Source: JAVEWJ01 sp034004605 (GTDB lineage Bacteria; Patescibacteriota; Gracilibacteria; UBA1369; LOWO2-01-FULL-3). Taken from it: a stretch of DNA of 64,000 nt. Shown in pieces: positions 34,786 through 43,929 of this stretch (position 1 is the stretch's first letter; each line of letters begins with the position of its first letter). The DNA lies in the NCBI GenBank assembly GCA_034004605.1, contig JAVEWJ010000001.1, positions 1-64,000 on the forward strand, given 5' to 3'. The notes under the pieces are model-generated. The model was not told where the DNA came from and ran no database searches. It worked only from the letters and a program-made list of their open reading frames with translations. The translations under genes were made by a program, and so were the position numbers.

Positions 34786-35250
34786 TCACTTGGGAGACGG
34801 AGACTTCTTTCGAAGCTCCATTACCAACTCCGTGAATGCTTCTGGGGTGAGGACATGAAATTCCATGCCGTAGAGGTGGACCAGCTCTCGATATGGAAAT
34901 CTTCCTTTGCGGTCGATGACGAAGACCTTGCCACTCATGAGCGCGAAGGCGGTCTTCTCGAGGAAAATTTCATCGAGGTGTTCTTCCTTTCGCCTTTGCG
35001 ATTCAGGAGTCTTGAGTCCTTGCGAATCCCTGATTTTACAGAAGTTCGCCGTCTCCCCCATGGGCAGAAAGGCAATAAGGTGCTCCGCGGGAAGAGTTCT
35101 CGCAACTTCACGAAGATCTTCTTTGGACAAGTCACCTCGCCCAAACATTTTTCCATGATGGTTGAACCAGCCGACTTCGTGAAGGAAGTCTTCACCACAA
35201 CGCAGGACTTGTCCGTCCTTGAGTCGAATAGACCCATCTTCTTGTGACAC
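34786..35250 (-). CDS. Hypothetical protein with GC-rich codon use
   Basis: 154 residues from GTG 35250, chosen because GGAGGACAAA stands directly before it. Segments such as HLIAFLPMGETANFCKIRDS and GKVFVIDRKGRFPYRELVHLYGMEFHVLTPE look like an alpha/beta domain, but I do not recognise a family. Base composition is clearly more GC-rich than the flanking genes and it has its own terminator. A horizontally acquired unit is plausible. Confidence 0.55.
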   Translation of the reverse strand: MSQEDGSIRLKDGQVLRCGEDFLHEVGWFNHHGKMFGRGDLSKEDLREVARTLPAEHLIAFLPMGETANFCKIRDSQGLKTPESQRRKEEHLDEIFLEKTAFALMSGKVFVIDRKGRFPYRELVHLYGMEFHVLTPEAFTELVMELRKKSPSPK

Positions 35251-35322
35251 TTTGTCCTCCTTTTGAATGTGTCAATTTGACCCGCGACTTTTAAAATATA
35301 TCACGGTTTTAGTTTTTGTAAA

Positions 35323-35793
35323 CTAATGAAGTTTGATTATTCGATTTTCCATATATCGGAAGGTTTCAAAATCCCCGTTTAGTGAAGTGAGGCGGTTTTT
35401 GTGGCTTTCGCGAAGGAGAAGCTTGGCTTCGTTAATAGGCAAAAATTTAATTTCGGAAAGTTCGCTTTCTTGTAATTGTATTTGTTGTTTGTGAGTTTCA
35501 GAAATGGTTTCGCCGGTAAAAATAAATTGATAAGATTCTATGTCCGGATCAATTCGATAATCCAAAATAAGAAGTTTTTTGATTTTTATTTCGATCCCCA
35601 ATTCTTCGAAAATTTCTCTATTAATACACGACAAAGGAGACTCGTTTTCTTCGATAACTCCACCGGGGACGCTCCATCCATCTTTGTAGGTCGGTTTTAC
35701 GATGAGTAGGTTTCCTTGTTTATCAAATAGATAAGCACCGGTGCCTGAAATTTTTCTATTTAAACTTGCGAGCCACTCCGCGCGTGTTTTCAT
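35323..35793 (-). CDS. NUDIX hydrolase
   Basis: 156 residues. The Nudix box is complete near 44-66 (GGVIEENESPLSCIN, REIFEELG), giving the metal-binding glutamates. The N-terminal MKTRAEWLASLNRKISGTGA precedes a strand pair, then YQFIFTGET. Members hydrolyse nucleoside diphosphates linked to another moiety; the substrate cannot be read. It is a single gene divergent from cysS. Confidence 0.85.
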   Translation of the reverse strand: MKTRAEWLASLNRKISGTGAYLFDKQGNLLIVKPTYKDGWSVPGGVIEENESPLSCINREIFEELGIEIKIKKLLILDYRIDPDIESYQFIFTGETISETHKQQIQLQESELSEIKFLPINEAKLLLRESHKNRLTSLNGDFETFRYMENRIIKLH

Positions 35794-35903
35794 TTTTTGT
35801 CGGTTATTTTATTTAAGTTCACAGGATTTTTGGGTATTTGACAAGACAAAAACTTTTTTAGAGCGGGAAAAAAATATATACTTCGAGCACATAATCGATT
35901 TTT

Positions 35904-37313
35904 ATGATTCAGATTTACAATACTTTGGGTAGACACAAACAAGAATTTAAGCCGATACATGAAGGAAAGGTGTTGATGTATCAATGCGGTCCGACTGTTT
36001 ATTGGACGCAACATATCGGGAATATGCGAGCGATGATTATCGCGGATTTGATTAAGAGAAGTTTTGAATATTTGGGCTATGAAGTGGTTTTTACAAGGAA
36101 TTATACCGATGTGGGGCATCTTACTTCCGATGAAGATTTTGGCGAAGATAAAATGGAAAAAGGCGCAAAACGGGAAAATCTCACTCCTCGTGAAATAGCC
36201 GATAAATATATTTCCGTTTTTGAAAAAGATGTGGCTGATTTGAATACTGAGGAACCCACTTTTAAGCCTCTTGCGACCAATTATGTAAATGAGATGATCG
36301 AGATGGTTTCCGTTCTTCTTGAAAAGGGATACGCATATTCAAGCGATTTGGCGATTTATTTTGATGTGTCGAAAGTGCCGAACTATACGAAACTTTCGGG
36401 TCAGAATCTTGAAGAAAATGTGAGCGGTGCAGGAAGAGCGGAAGTGGAAGATACTGGGAAAAAGAATCCGTATGATTTTGCGATTTGGTTTTTTCGAGCA
36501 GGTAAGCATAAAAATGCGCTTCAATATTGGAATTCGCCATTTTCATCTCCACTTGTAGAAAACGGAGAGGGTTTTCCGGGTTGGCATATGGAATGTAGTG
36601 CTATGGCAAAAAAACTTCTTGGTCCAACTTTGGATATACACATGGGCGGAATTGAGCATGTTCCCGTTCATCATACAAACGAAATCGCTCAGAGTGAATG
36701 TGCCAATGATGCACCTTTGGCTAATTTTTGGGTGCACAATGAGCATTTAACCGTGGATAACGGAAAAATGTCCAAATCTATCGGTACGGCCTTTAGTCTT
36801 TCTGAAATTGTGGAAAAGGGATTTTCTCCGATGGATCTTAGGTTTTTCTTTCTACAAGCGCATTACAGGTCGAAACAAAATTTCACATGGAATGCTCTAA
36901 AGGCTTCGAAGCAGGGTCTTGATAATCTGAAAGCCAAAATCTCGGAGTTGGGTAGTCGGATTGGAACGGTTGATGAAAAGTTTAAAGAGGATTTTATTGT
37001 GCGAATTTCAGATGATTTTAACATTCCAAGTGCTCTTGCGGTCGTTTTTGAGGTGGTGAAATCGGGGCTTTCCAATGAGCAAAAACTTGCAACGATACTC
37101 GATTTTGATAAAGTTTTGGGGCTAAAACTTCGTGAGGCTATACAAACTCAGGTTGAAATAAGTGAAGACATAAAAAAACTTATTGAAGAACGGGAGCTTG
37201 CCCGAAAATCCAAGGACTTTGCCAAGGCGGATGAAATAAGAGCAACTCTTCTTTCTCAAGGAATAGAGCTTTTGGACGGACCGGACGGAGTGAAAGTGAA
37301 AAAGGTCTCTTAA
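35904..37313 (+). CDS. cysS: Cysteinyl-tRNA synthetase
   Basis: 469 residues. Class I motifs: HIGH as QHIGNMRAM, KMSKS as GKMSKSIG, Zn ligands from CGPTVYW and GWHMECSAMAKK..HHTNEIAQSECAN. The C-terminal DALR-like helical part (about 400-469) ends with ARKSKDFAKADEIRATLLSQGIELLDGPDG. It charges tRNA-Cys. The 3' end overlaps the convergent helicase gene by 4 bp. Confidence 0.95.
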   Translation: MIQIYNTLGRHKQEFKPIHEGKVLMYQCGPTVYWTQHIGNMRAMIIADLIKRSFEYLGYEVVFTRNYTDVGHLTSDEDFGEDKMEKGAKRENLTPREIADKYISVFEKDVADLNTEEPTFKPLATNYVNEMIEMVSVLLEKGYAYSSDLAIYFDVSKVPNYTKLSGQNLEENVSGAGRAEVEDTGKKNPYDFAIWFFRAGKHKNALQYWNSPFSSPLVENGEGFPGWHMECSAMAKKLLGPTLDIHMGGIEHVPVHHTNEIAQSECANDAPLANFWVHNEHLTVDNGKMSKSIGTAFSLSEIVEKGFSPMDLRFFFLQAHYRSKQNFTWNALKASKQGLDNLKAKISELGSRIGTVDEKFKEDFIVRISDDFNIPSALAVVFEVVKSGLSNEQKLATILDFDKVLGLKLREAIQTQVEISEDIKKLIEERELARKSKDFAKADEIRATLLSQGIELLDGPDGVKVKKVS

Positions 37314-38611
37314 TTAATGCTGTTTATTTGAGGAATCCTCATTTTTGTAAGCCGTTCTATTGACGCAATTTTTCGCTTTTGATCTGGAGATGCAAGGGAA
37401 ATCGCTCTTCCCATTTTGCCGGCTCTGGCAGTTCTTCCTATTCTGTGGACATAATCCTCTGCATTTTCAGGTAAATCATAGTTTACAATAAGCTCGATAT
37501 TGTTTACATCGATGCCTCTTGAAGCGATATCCGTAGCCACGAGAATTCGATATTTGCCTTTTTTAAAGCCTTCAAGCGCTTCGATTCTTTGGTTTAAAGA
37601 TTTATTCGAGTGAATTTCGGCGGTGCTATATCCCATATATTTTATCGATTTGCAAATCTTTCTTGCTCCGTGTTTTGTCCTTGAGAAGACCAAAACTGTG
37701 CCGGTATATTTTTTAAGTATTTTTTCAAGAGCTTGATTTTTCTTTTCACGAGCTACGAAAATAAGTTCTTGTCTGATTTTTTCTACAACTTGCCCGGGAC
37801 GAGAAACCTCTATTCTTTGCGGATTTTGCATAAAAGCAGCAGCGATTTTTGCGATTTCATCCGGCATAGTAGCTGAAAAAAGCATTGTTTGTCGCTCTTT
37901 GGGAGCGTTTCTTAGAATTTGATTTAACTGTGGGGCAAAGCCCATATCCAACATTCTATCGGCCTCGTCCAAAACCAATATTTCAAGATTTTTCAGATGA
38001 AGAATCTTGTCGTTTAGATGGTCTATTATTCTTCCGGGTGTACCGATAATTACGTGCGGATTTCTGTGAATATCGCGAACTTGTCTTCCCTTGGGTGTTC
38101 CTCCGATGAGAAGGGCTGATCGCATATTCATTTGAGGCAAAAACTTTTTGAGCGTTTCTTCAACCTGCATTGCAAGTTCTCTTGTCGGAAGAACGATTAA
38201 GGCCTTTTTGCCGGGTAGTGTAGATAGGCGTTCCATAATAGGAAGTGAAAATGCAAGTGTCTTTCCTGTGCCTGTTTGAGCCACGCCGACGATGTCCTTT
38301 CCCTTTACAGCAACCGGAATAGCCGATTTTTGAATCGGGGTGGGAGTCGTAAAGTTCTTTTTATCTAGCGCTTTGATTAAAGTCGGGCAAAGGCCCATAT
38401 TGATAAAGCCGTTTTCAAGGGGCTCTTTTGAGATTTCGTTTTCAACGAGCTCTTTTGGGATTTCGTTTTCGATTTTTTCTTCCGTTTGCGGAATAAGCGA
38501 ATTTACATCGAAAATATCCTCCGCTTTTGGGAGCGGTTTTTTGAAGAATTTATGTGTAAATTTCTTTTTAAACATAAATCTTGGTCTCTTTGTTTTGTTT
38601 GTCGTATCCAT
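37310..38611 (-). CDS. DEAD-box RNA helicase
   Basis: 433 residues. Q-motif (FTTPTPIQKSAIPVA), Walker A AQTGTGKTLAF, PTRELAMQ, GTPGRIIDHL, DEAD (LVLDEADRMLDMGF), SATMP, and the C-terminal helicase domain with FSRTKHGARK, ATDIASRGIDV and HRIGRTARAG. RhlE/CsdA-like; functions in RNA remodelling and ribosome assembly. The N-terminal ~65 residues are basic then Glu/Asn-rich and look disordered. Confidence 0.92.
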   Translation of the reverse strand: MDTTNKTKRPRFMFKKKFTHKFFKKPLPKAEDIFDVNSLIPQTEEKIENEIPKELVENEISKEPLENGFINMGLCPTLIKALDKKNFTTPTPIQKSAIPVAVKGKDIVGVAQTGTGKTLAFSLPIMERLSTLPGKKALIVLPTRELAMQVEETLKKFLPQMNMRSALLIGGTPKGRQVRDIHRNPHVIIGTPGRIIDHLNDKILHLKNLEILVLDEADRMLDMGFAPQLNQILRNAPKERQTMLFSATMPDEIAKIAAAFMQNPQRIEVSRPGQVVEKIRQELIFVAREKKNQALEKILKKYTGTVLVFSRTKHGARKICKSIKYMGYSTAEIHSNKSLNQRIEALEGFKKGKYRILVATDIASRGIDVNNIELIVNYDLPENAEDYVHRIGRTARAGKMGRAISLASPDQKRKIASIERLTKMRIPQINSIN

Positions 38612-38662
38612 ATAATAATTAAATATTGTTTATCTATACTGGTATTTTTTCCTTTTGTCAAT

Positions 38663-38692
38663 TTAAAACCCGAAATTCATCGGGTTTTAAAA
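38663..38692 (-). terminator. Terminator after the lipoprotein gene
   Basis: AAAACCCG and CGGGTTTT pair around eight bases, with A/T runs on both sides; it lies just past the stop of the minus-strand gene at 38717 and upstream of the helicase start. Confidence 0.65.
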
Positions 38693-38716
38693 AAATTTGT
38701 GAGTGTTTTTTTAAGC

Positions 38717-39220
38717 TTAAAGTGCTTTGAATGTGGGGATAAGTCCTTCCACTTCGGCCTCGATTTCGGCTTGTAAATCAGCTGAGAAATCCGGGATGAT
38801 TTTTGTCATATCGTCGACAATCAAGTAGAAATACATGCCGTCTTTTTGTCCGATGAAGAATGGTTTTTTGTCCATATATTCGCCAATTGTCTCGCCGTTT
38901 GCATTATTTACAACTCTAAGAACGATATTTCTTTCAGGTGAAACGGTGGAATAAAGCGATGTTTCGTTTTCTGTAAGTGGCATTTCAAGCACCTCTTCCC
39001 ATGTTTTCGGGAATGAAAGTTCAAATCCGTATTTTTCGTTTTTATATAACACAGTTTCTGCGCTTTCCTCAGATACTTCCACGCTCAAATCCGTTTCAAT
39101 ATCGCTTGTAGTTTTTTCAGTGGTGCCATTGTTTTCTTCCATTTCAGGTGCAACCGTAGCGGTGCAGGATGTAAGCGCAAAAATGGATAAAAGTGATACC
39201 GCTGCTATTAAATTTTTCAT
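38717..39220 (-). CDS. Putative lipoprotein
   Basis: 167 residues. Lipobox LLSIFALTSC near residue 19 places the mature protein on the membrane surface. An acidic Thr/Ser/Glu linker follows (ATVAPEMEENNGTTEKTTSD), then a folded domain beginning YKNEKYGFELSFPKTWEEV, a PsbP/DUF-type beta-sheet seen in many small lipoproteins. Function unknown. Confidence 0.6.
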   Translation of the reverse strand: MKNLIAAVSLLSIFALTSCTATVAPEMEENNGTTEKTTSDIETDLSVEVSEESAETVLYKNEKYGFELSFPKTWEEVLEMPLTENETSLYSTVSPERNIVLRVVNNANGETIGEYMDKKPFFIGQKDGMYFYLIVDDMTKIIPDFSADLQAEIEAEVEGLIPTFKAL

Positions 39221-39274
39221 TTGTCTTGGGTTAATAAAATAGCGGGATTAGTGTGAAGGAGGGTGGTCAATAAT

Positions 39275-40009
39275 TCAAGCCGACTTTGAGGTTTTTTCAG
39301 AATTTTTCGTGGACAAAGTGAGGGATTTGACTTCTCTTTCGCTTAAATGTCGCCATTTTCCTTTGGGAAGGTCGGAAAGTTTTATGTCCATAATGCGCAC
39401 TCTTTTGAGATTTTTGACCTCGTAGCCCAAATGCTCGCACATTCTTCGAATTTGTCTGTTTAGGCCTTGTGTAAGTATAATTTTAAACTCAAGGTCGCTA
39501 AGTCTTTGGACAAAACATCTCCTCGTAATTTGGTCCAAAATAGGCACACCTTTTCGCATATTGTCGAGAAAATAGTTGTTTATAGGTTTGTCCACTTTCA
39601 CCAAATATTCTTTTTCATGATAATTTCTTGCCCTAAGTATTTTATTTACGATATCGCCGTCGTTTGTGAGGAGAATAAGGCCTTGTGAAAGCTTATCAAG
39701 ACGGCCGATCGGGAAAATTCGTTCTTTGAAATTCAGGAAATCTATAATGTTGTTTTTTTCTCTTCTGTCCGTGGTGCAGACGATCCCGACGGGCTTATTG
39801 AAGGCTATGTAAACCGGTTTTGTTGTATTTTGCAGTGGTTTTCCGTTTACTGTGACTGTGTCCCCTTTAAGGACTCGATTTCCGAGAGTTGCGACTTTTC
39901 CGTTTATCTTTACTTTTCCGGCTTCGATTAATTTATCGGCTCCACGCCTTGAAGTAAGGCCGGTTTCGCTTATGAATTTGTTGATGTTTTTTGAATTTTC
40001 GTTTGTCAT
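39275..40009 (-). CDS. RluF/RsuA-family pseudouridine synthase
   Basis: 244 residues. N-terminal S4 domain (INKFISETGLTSRRGADKLI, AGKVKINGK) and the catalytic motif IGRLDKLSQGLILLTNDGD with the Asp nucleophile, followed by KEYLVKVDKP and QGLNRQIRRMCEHLGYEV. Motif wording is closest to RluF/RluB, which modify 23S rRNA. The start codon overlaps the mscL stop by one base. Confidence 0.88.
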   Translation of the reverse strand: MTNENSKNINKFISETGLTSRRGADKLIEAGKVKINGKVATLGNRVLKGDTVTVNGKPLQNTTKPVYIAFNKPVGIVCTTDRREKNNIIDFLNFKERIFPIGRLDKLSQGLILLTNDGDIVNKILRARNYHEKEYLVKVDKPINNYFLDNMRKGVPILDQITRRCFVQRLSDLEFKIILTQGLNRQIRRMCEHLGYEVKNLKRVRIMDIKLSDLPKGKWRHLSEREVKSLTLSTKNSEKTSKSA

Positions 40010-40455
40010 TATTTTTTTAATAAATCTCTGATTTCGCGTAGAAGAAGGACTTCTTCGGGTGTTTTTCCGGGGGCTTTTTCTGCGACTTTTTTGAATCTGT
40101 TAATTTGCTTGATAACCATGAAAATTACGAAAGCAACGATGAAGAAATTAAGCAGATTATTGAGGAATTGGCCGTAAGTTATTGCAACTTCGGGTATCTC
40201 TTCTGAGCCTTTTTGCAGGACAATTTTGAATTTTGAAAAGTCGATTCCGCCCGTTATGAAGCCAAGTGGTGGCATTATTATGTCGCTTACGAGTGAACTT
40301 ACGATTTTGCCGAATGCTGTACCGATAATCACACCGATTGCGAGATCGATAATATTTCCTTTGATTGCAAAAGCTTTAAATTCGCTCATTGTGGAGGCAA
40401 CGGGGGCGAGTTTTGGGGAGATAACTTCGTTGAACTTATTTTTTATTTCTTGCAT
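40009..40455 (-). CDS. mscL: Large-conductance mechanosensitive channel MscL
   Basis: 148 residues. EFKAFAIKGNIIDLAIGVIIGTAFGKIVSSLVSDIIMPPLG is the gating TM1 with its N-terminal helix. The periplasmic loop, TM2 (LLNFFIVAFVIFMVIKQINRF) and a C-terminal helical bundle follow. It releases solutes upon hypo-osmotic shock. It heads a two-gene unit with the pseudouridine synthase. Confidence 0.95.
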   Translation of the reverse strand: MQEIKNKFNEVISPKLAPVASTMSEFKAFAIKGNIIDLAIGVIIGTAFGKIVSSLVSDIIMPPLGFITGGIDFSKFKIVLQKGSEEIPEVAITYGQFLNNLLNFFIVAFVIFMVIKQINRFKKVAEKAPGKTPEEVLLLREIRDLLKK

Positions 40456-40531
40456 GGTTTTTGATTAGTCGGGTTTTAAGATAACAGAGGGGGCTGGTTT
40501 TGGCTAAATGATTTTATGCGCTTGTGTGTTC

Positions 40532-41536
40532 CTAGATTATTTTGTATGCCGATTTCGTGATTCGGTTTTTTATTCCTTCAAAGGCTTCTTGAGACGGAAT
40601 CGGCTCGATTAAGATATATTTCACGCCGAGTTTGTCCATTTTTCTATATGTGGAAAAAATATTTTTTGCAATTTGGGTGGCCGTGCTTCCGAGAAAAGCC
40701 TCCGGGTGTTTGTATGATGCGGTTTTTGAGGTTTTAAGTATGGCGCAATTTTCGTGAGAATTTAAAAATTTGCGGATATTCTCGGTGCAATTTTTCTCTT
40801 TAAACAAAACAACTTTGGCTTTTGGGGAGTAATGCGTGTATTTCATGCCGGGAGAACGGATGGGGGCGGAAGAATTCTTTGGGGAAATTTCATAATGCAC
40901 TTCGCCGAGAAGACGCTTTAAAGCGGAAAGTTTTATCATTCCGGGTCTTAGCAATACGGGGAGATCTTGGCTTAAATCAATGACTGTGGACTCGATGCCG
41001 ATTTTTGTTTTTCCGCCATCGATAATTTTTGCGATTTTGCCGTTTAGATCTTCAAAAACATGAGATGCAAGTGTGGGGCTGGGCTTTCCGGAAGAGTTGG
41101 CGGAGGGAGCTGCAATTGGGCAATTTGAGAATTTTATAAGACCAAGGGCGATTTTATTTTCGGGCATTCTTACTGCGACAGTTTCAAGTCCGCAGGTGAC
41201 GGAATGCGGGACTATATCCTTTTTTTTGAGAACGATTGTGAGAGGTCCGGGCCAAAATTTTTTGATGAGGATTTTTGCGCTTTCGGGGATGTGAGCGACG
41301 AGGCGCTTTAAATCGGACTTTTTTGCGATGTGAACGATTAAAGGATTGTCCGAGGGGCGGCCTTTGGCTTCGAATATTTTTTTCACCGCTTTGTCGTTTA
41401 GTGCGTCTGCGCCGAGGCCGTAAACGGTTTCCGTGGGAAATGCCACGAGATTTCCTTTGGAAATTTCTTTGGAAATTTCTTTAAGGAGCTTTTCGTCAGG
41501 GTTTTTCGGGCTTAATTTTATGATTTCGGTTTTCAT
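40532..41536 (-). CDS. L-threonylcarbamoyladenylate synthase (Sua5/YwlC)
   Basis: 334 residues from ATG 41536 (MKTEIIKLSPKNPDEKLLKE). YrdC/Sua5 core: GNLVAFPTETVYGLGADAL, KGRPSDNPLIVHI, FWPGPLTIVL, AVRMPENKIAL and CPIAAPSANSSGKPSPT. A C-terminal Sua5 domain starts at about 240 (SPGMKYTHYSPKA). The enzyme makes the precursor for t6A37 in tRNAs reading ANN codons. The two-domain form corresponds to Sua5 rather than short TsaC. Confidence 0.92.
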   Translation of the reverse strand: MKTEIIKLSPKNPDEKLLKEISKEISKGNLVAFPTETVYGLGADALNDKAVKKIFEAKGRPSDNPLIVHIAKKSDLKRLVAHIPESAKILIKKFWPGPLTIVLKKKDIVPHSVTCGLETVAVRMPENKIALGLIKFSNCPIAAPSANSSGKPSPTLASHVFEDLNGKIAKIIDGGKTKIGIESTVIDLSQDLPVLLRPGMIKLSALKRLLGEVHYEISPKNSSAPIRSPGMKYTHYSPKAKVVLFKEKNCTENIRKFLNSHENCAILKTSKTASYKHPEAFLGSTATQIAKNIFSTYRKMDKLGVKYILIEPIPSQEAFEGIKNRITKSAYKII

Positions 41537-41641
41537 AAGCGGTAAAAATACAAAGTATTTCATAACACAAAAATAACAATTTAGGAAGGAGAAATCAGCA
41601 AAAATTACTTTATTGGAAAAACCGAGGGTTTTTAGAGTGAT

Positions 41642-42508
41642 CTAAGGACTAATTAAAACTTTTGATTTGTTTAGCAAAAAATCTATCATCTTTCCGGAAA
41701 TATCAATATTTGAATATTGTTGGGCCCTTGGGAAAAAACAAGGGAAATTAACTTCCGCGATAAATGGTAGACCTGATTTGTCGATTAAAATGTCTACGCC
41801 ACCAAAGTCAAAACCCAACGATGAAACAGCTTTAACAGCAATATCCTCTATTGTTGGATCAAATTTTTTGTTTATAAGGGTTAATTCTTTCCCTACATTG
41901 CTTCTAAAATCATCTGTAACTCTTTTGTATTCAATACTTGAAATCACACTGTTTCCTAAAACAATCAGTCGGGCGTGTTCGGTGTAATCAATAAATTGTC
42001 TTAGGATATAGCTATCATTCTGTTTATGTAAATAATCGGAGATCGAAAATAGTGACTCCAGCGAATCAATCTTCATTACACCTACTCCATGTTGTCCTCC
42101 AACGGATTTAATTATCAAAGGAAAGTTATTTAATTCTTTCGCATACATTTTTAACAATTCTTTATTGTTTGTTAATGAAAAAATCGTCTTAATGATGGGC
42201 AAATTGTTTTTTTTGTGTATTAGTGTCGCTTCAATAACATTATCCAATTTACTAACGCAGGCATTGATTGAATGGTAGAAAGTTGTGACGTTTTCATTAA
42301 TTAAAAATTTTTCCACAAGCTCTGATCTTTTGTCGATTGAAAGGCGATATAAAGCATCTTCTTTGGTTAAAATCAGATTTTCAGAAAAATCAAAGTCTTC
42401 CGAATAAATCGGTATTACAGATATATTTCTTTCTTCCGCAGATTTTTTTAATAAATCAAGAGTAGTTTGATTGGTATCTTTTTTAAAAATTAAATATAAA
42501 TTTTTCAT
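41642..42508 (-). CDS. ATP-grasp ligase, RimK-like
   Basis: 288 residues. NNFPLIIKSVGGQHGVGVMKI is the ATP-grasp lysine and Gly-loop region; YILRQFIDYTEHARLIVLGN, and FDFGGVDILIDKSGLPFIAEVNFPCFF carry the metal-binding Asp and Glu/Asn. Similar to RimK/LysX/GshB-like carboxylate-amine ligases. The substrate is unknown. A 50-codon frame ends 4 bp upstream and may be co-translated. AT-rich and next to the cassette array, it might itself be an old cassette. Confidence 0.7.
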   Translation of the reverse strand: MKNLYLIFKKDTNQTTLDLLKKSAEERNISVIPIYSEDFDFSENLILTKEDALYRLSIDKRSELVEKFLINENVTTFYHSINACVSKLDNVIEATLIHKKNNLPIIKTIFSLTNNKELLKMYAKELNNFPLIIKSVGGQHGVGVMKIDSLESLFSISDYLHKQNDSYILRQFIDYTEHARLIVLGNSVISSIEYKRVTDDFRSNVGKELTLINKKFDPTIEDIAVKAVSSLGFDFGGVDILIDKSGLPFIAEVNFPCFFPRAQQYSNIDISGKMIDFLLNKSKVLISP

Positions 42509-42512
42509 ATTG

Positions 42513-42665
42513 TTATTTTAATTTGTGCAAATTCTTAAAAATTATTTTCATTCCGGGCTTTAAGTCTAAAATTATTTTAAATAAGAGCGAATAAAATATT
42601 GCCATTGTGAAAATGCTGCTTATCAACATCACTTGTTCAAACCAATAGGGTTCGCCTTCTATCAT
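42513..42665 (-). CDS. Small membrane peptide upstream of the ATP-grasp gene
   Basis: A 50-codon frame from ATG 42665 to TAA 42513 that reads MIEGEPYWFEQVMLISSIFT, then a hydrophobic stretch continuing MAIFYSLLFKIILDL and a basic tail (KIIFKNLHKLK). It would be a single-pass peptide. It stops 4 bases before the ATP-grasp start, a spacing typical of coupled genes. Short, so it may be chance, but the coherent hydrophobic segment supports it. The gap 42666-42829 shows nothing else. Confidence 0.4.
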   Translation of the reverse strand: MIEGEPYWFEQVMLISSIFTMAIFYSLLFKIILDLKPGMKIIFKNLHKLK

Positions 42666-42829
42666 ATTAAGTTCCAGTCCGTTTGAGATTTTATATCTTC
42701 ACGGATAAAAAAGTACAAGGGGAAAGTTATGGATTTTTTTAAACGATTCACACGCAAATATAACATCTGTATAAGTTATATTATCTAATAAAAAACAAAA
42801 ACCGATTTCTCTATAAGAAACTTAAGTGT

Positions 42830-43363
42830 TTATTTGTTGAGTAATTTTATCAATTCATCAAAGCCGTACACCTTATTTCTATGTTTTTTTGGTGTGAGGT
42901 CTTTGATTATTCCGGCCTCCAAAAATTTGCCAATCAGGGTGAAAAAAGTTTGAGTGTTTTTGATTTTTGTTTCTTTTCTAATGCTCGCAGTTCTGAAAAT
43001 CGGATGAACGAAAATCGCATCTAAAAGATTTATAGTGTAAACAGAATTGATCTCAATGATATTTTCTTTGTATTTTGCGTGTAAATCCAGAATAGATTTT
43101 CCTATTTTCTCTGTTTGTTCGGCTTGCGTTGCAAGCGCGGTTAAGAAAAATTTTATCCAGTCTTCCCACTTTTCTTTTTCGCTGACTAATCGGAGCAATT
43201 CGTAATAATCTTCAAGATGTTCTTCAAAAAATTCGCTGAGATATAAAAACGGATGAATTGCTTCAAACTGATAATGTGCGATTGCTATTTGAACAAGTGG
43301 ATTTTTTTCTTCCTCGGAATTTAAGTATTTCTCTAAATTAGTGAATAAAGGTTTTTTACTCAT
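42830..43363 (-). pseudogene. Fic-family protein with the catalytic loop deleted
   Basis: 177 residues. It aligns by eye to the second half of Fic/wHTH proteins: IAIAHYQFEAIHPF then directly LYLSEFFEEHLEDYYELLRL, WEDWIKFFLTAL, and a C-terminal winged helix (KNTQTFFTLIGKFLEAGIIK). The HPFxxGNGRxxR loop needed for AMPylation is cut to HPF, an in-frame loss of about 25-30 residues, and the N-terminal third is also missing. It cannot be an active Fic enzyme. Twin operators upstream suggest the DNA-binding end may still work. Confidence 0.7.
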
Positions 43364-43372
43364 ATTTTCCGA

Positions 43373-43429
43373 TTAGAATAAGGGACTTTGTTATTCTAAC
43401 GATTAGAATAAGGATGATCGTTATTCTAA
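43373..43429. promoter_or_regulatory. Twin inverted-repeat operators
   Basis: Two identical perfect repeats, TTAGAATAA-N9-TTATTCTAA, at 43373-43399 and 43403-43429, separated by CGA. They end 10 bp upstream of the Fic-like start codon. The spacing of 30 bp (about three helical turns) suits cooperative binding by the winged-helix end of that protein. Confidence 0.75.
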
Positions 43430-43523
43430 TTACATGCCGTTTACTAGAATAGTGCAAGAGTTTAACCTTGAATATGGGAAGGGCAATTACAAGGAGTAAG
43501 CGAAGTTGTTGGAAGGAGTACTG

Positions 43524-43901
43524 TTATTTTGTTCTTTCGATTAAAGATTTCCTATATTTTACCATTTTTATAATGAGTTCTTTGGGAATTGTAGAATTAA
43601 ATGGAAACTGAATTGCCCCCTTTCCTTGTTTATATTTAATAAGCTCTTTCGTGAAATGTTCAATTGTTGTTGGATGAGGATAGATGCCAACATGATTTTT
43701 AAAACCTGCAATCATTATTTGTTCTTCCATTTTTCCACCCTCAACGAGTGAGAAGGCCGGGACCCCATAAGTAAACAATTCTGTCGCATGAGGTACTGCA
43801 TTTTTTATTGCAAAACGCAAATCTTTTAGCAAGACTTGAGCTTCCTTCGGTTGATTATTTATGTATTCATCTATTGTTTTAAACTTACCTGATTTTGTCA
43901 T
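43524..43901 (-). CDS. DUF1801 (YdhG-like) protein
   Basis: 125 residues. KTIDEYINNQPKEAQVLLKD..RFAIKNAVPHATELFTYGVPAF and GFKNHVGIYPHPTTIEHF match the DUF1801 / YdhG family of small cytoplasmic proteins, some called iron chaperones. This family is common in gene cassettes. Length is typical. Function not established. Confidence 0.75.
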   Translation of the reverse strand: MTKSGKFKTIDEYINNQPKEAQVLLKDLRFAIKNAVPHATELFTYGVPAFSLVEGGKMEEQIMIAGFKNHVGIYPHPTTIEHFTKELIKYKQGKGAIQFPFNSTIPKELIIKMVKYRKSLIERTK

Positions 43902-43929
43902 ATAAATTTCCTTTTATAAAAATTGGTGA

